From the NCBI GenBank assembly GCA_033063855.1, contig CP093831.1, positions 744,001-808,000 on the forward strand: 64,000 nucleotides of DNA, given 5' to 3'. The position numbers and the translations under genes were made by a program. Source of the DNA: Smittia aterrima (Eukaryota > Arthropoda > Insecta > Diptera > Chironomidae). Shown here piece by piece: positions 63,401-64,000 of the stretch. How positions within the stretch are numbered: the stretch's first letter is position 1; each line of letters starts with the position of its first letter. A model generated the notes under the pieces. That model made no database searches. It had not been told where the DNA came from and saw only the letters and a program-made list of their open reading frames with translations.

Positions 63401-64000
63401 GAATATCATTAAATTTATGCATCGATTCATGATTGAGCTTGTTGTTGAGATAGAAAATGTTCCTTCCACGTGAATGAATTCTTAAATGACCTCAAGATGG
63501 AGGCCGATGATGAAGGAAAAGTTCGAATGAACACAATAGTTCGTTAAACAACGACATCATCAGAAATAACTCTCGGGTATCTTATTCTTCTTGGAAAACC
63601 AATATTGGCCATTCTAGGACTAAGTCACATCAAATATTTCATCGAGAACGATCGACATCACTAACGAACTCCTCCAAGTCTTATAATTCAAACTATCATG
63701 AATAACTTCTTGCAATTCCAAACAAAAATGAAAAACTTTGCAAGTCTTCCATCTTCAATATACAAAAACCTTTCGAAAGTCTTGAGTCTGCACAGAGCCA
63801 TCGAAAGAAAATTAAGCAAAATTCGGTTTTTTTCGTTAGGGAAGAGTCAATTTTTGCTTCCCCAGGAACCGAAGGGAGAAACTTTGTAAACTTGTAACGA
63901 GCACTCAAGAAGCAAAAAGTTATGCAAATTCATCGGATCGAGATTGGAAGTTTGCTTCGAATGTCCTAATGTTCGCTCCCTTGTTCTGTGCCATTAACTT
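57450..64000. other. Intergenic DNA upstream of the lipase genes
   Basis: No convincing gene. The longest open frames (for example 59639-60067 and 59347-59610, + strand) show no family motif, have composition like the surrounding DNA and lack supporting splice or promoter signals. It holds octamers at 58908 and 63922 and a (GTTT)4 run at 62067-62083. Confidence 0.55.
62067..62083 (+). repeat. (GTTT)4 microsatellite
   Basis: Four exact GTTT units plus G in intergenic DNA. Confidence 0.7.

Noticed and set aside
1..64000. CRISPR array, transposon, prophage or other prokaryotic-type system
   Set aside because: The window is eukaryotic; no spaced direct repeats, transposase-like frames or long terminal repeats were seen.

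Overview
The window looks like genomic DNA from an insect, most likely a lower dipteran (midge-like fly). It is AT-rich, has introns of 45-64 nt in one locus and of 5-20 kb in another, and encodes a clear BCL11 zinc-finger protein with the Asn/Gln/Ser runs typical of fly transcription factors. The insect assignment follows from the encoded proteins; the finer placement is inference.

From about 7.1 kb to 39.3 kb on the + strand lies the single large gene of the window, a BCL11A/BCL11B homologue (Drosophila CG9650 type). I reconstruct two alternative first coding exons (8236-8272 and 23313-23355) that end in the same splice phase. They share three exons: 28354-28758 (N-terminal CCHC finger), 28818-29036, and the large 35386-37589 (remaining fingers). 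The product is about 954-956 residues. The leader of the distal first exon carries three short upstream ORFs. The third exon has a NAGNAG acceptor and two in-frame alternative donors. The 3' UTR is about 1.65 kb, with a poly(A) signal at 39241, followed by two perfect hairpins.

From 39.4 to 53.9 kb no gene was found. On the - strand at 53988-57188 are two recently duplicated six-exon genes for secreted acid-lipase-family alpha/beta hydrolases. Both keep the Ser-Asp-His triad, but neither has the usual His-Gly oxyanion motif. The nearer copy has a good TATA plus initiator promoter that the other copy lacks. From 57.5 kb to the end, and from 1 to about 7.1 kb, I see no convincing gene.

The BCL11 and lipase loci have no evident functional link; they are convergent neighbours. 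No bacterial-style system, CRISPR array, recognisable transposon, tRNA or rRNA was found. The most interesting signals are regulatory. A cluster of three TGACCA motifs lies inside an intron of the BCL11 gene, and one of them sits in a 12-bp match to the BCL11A/CCAAT site of the human gamma-globin promoter. There is also an excess of POU octamers across the window, including a 9-bp inverted octamer pair.
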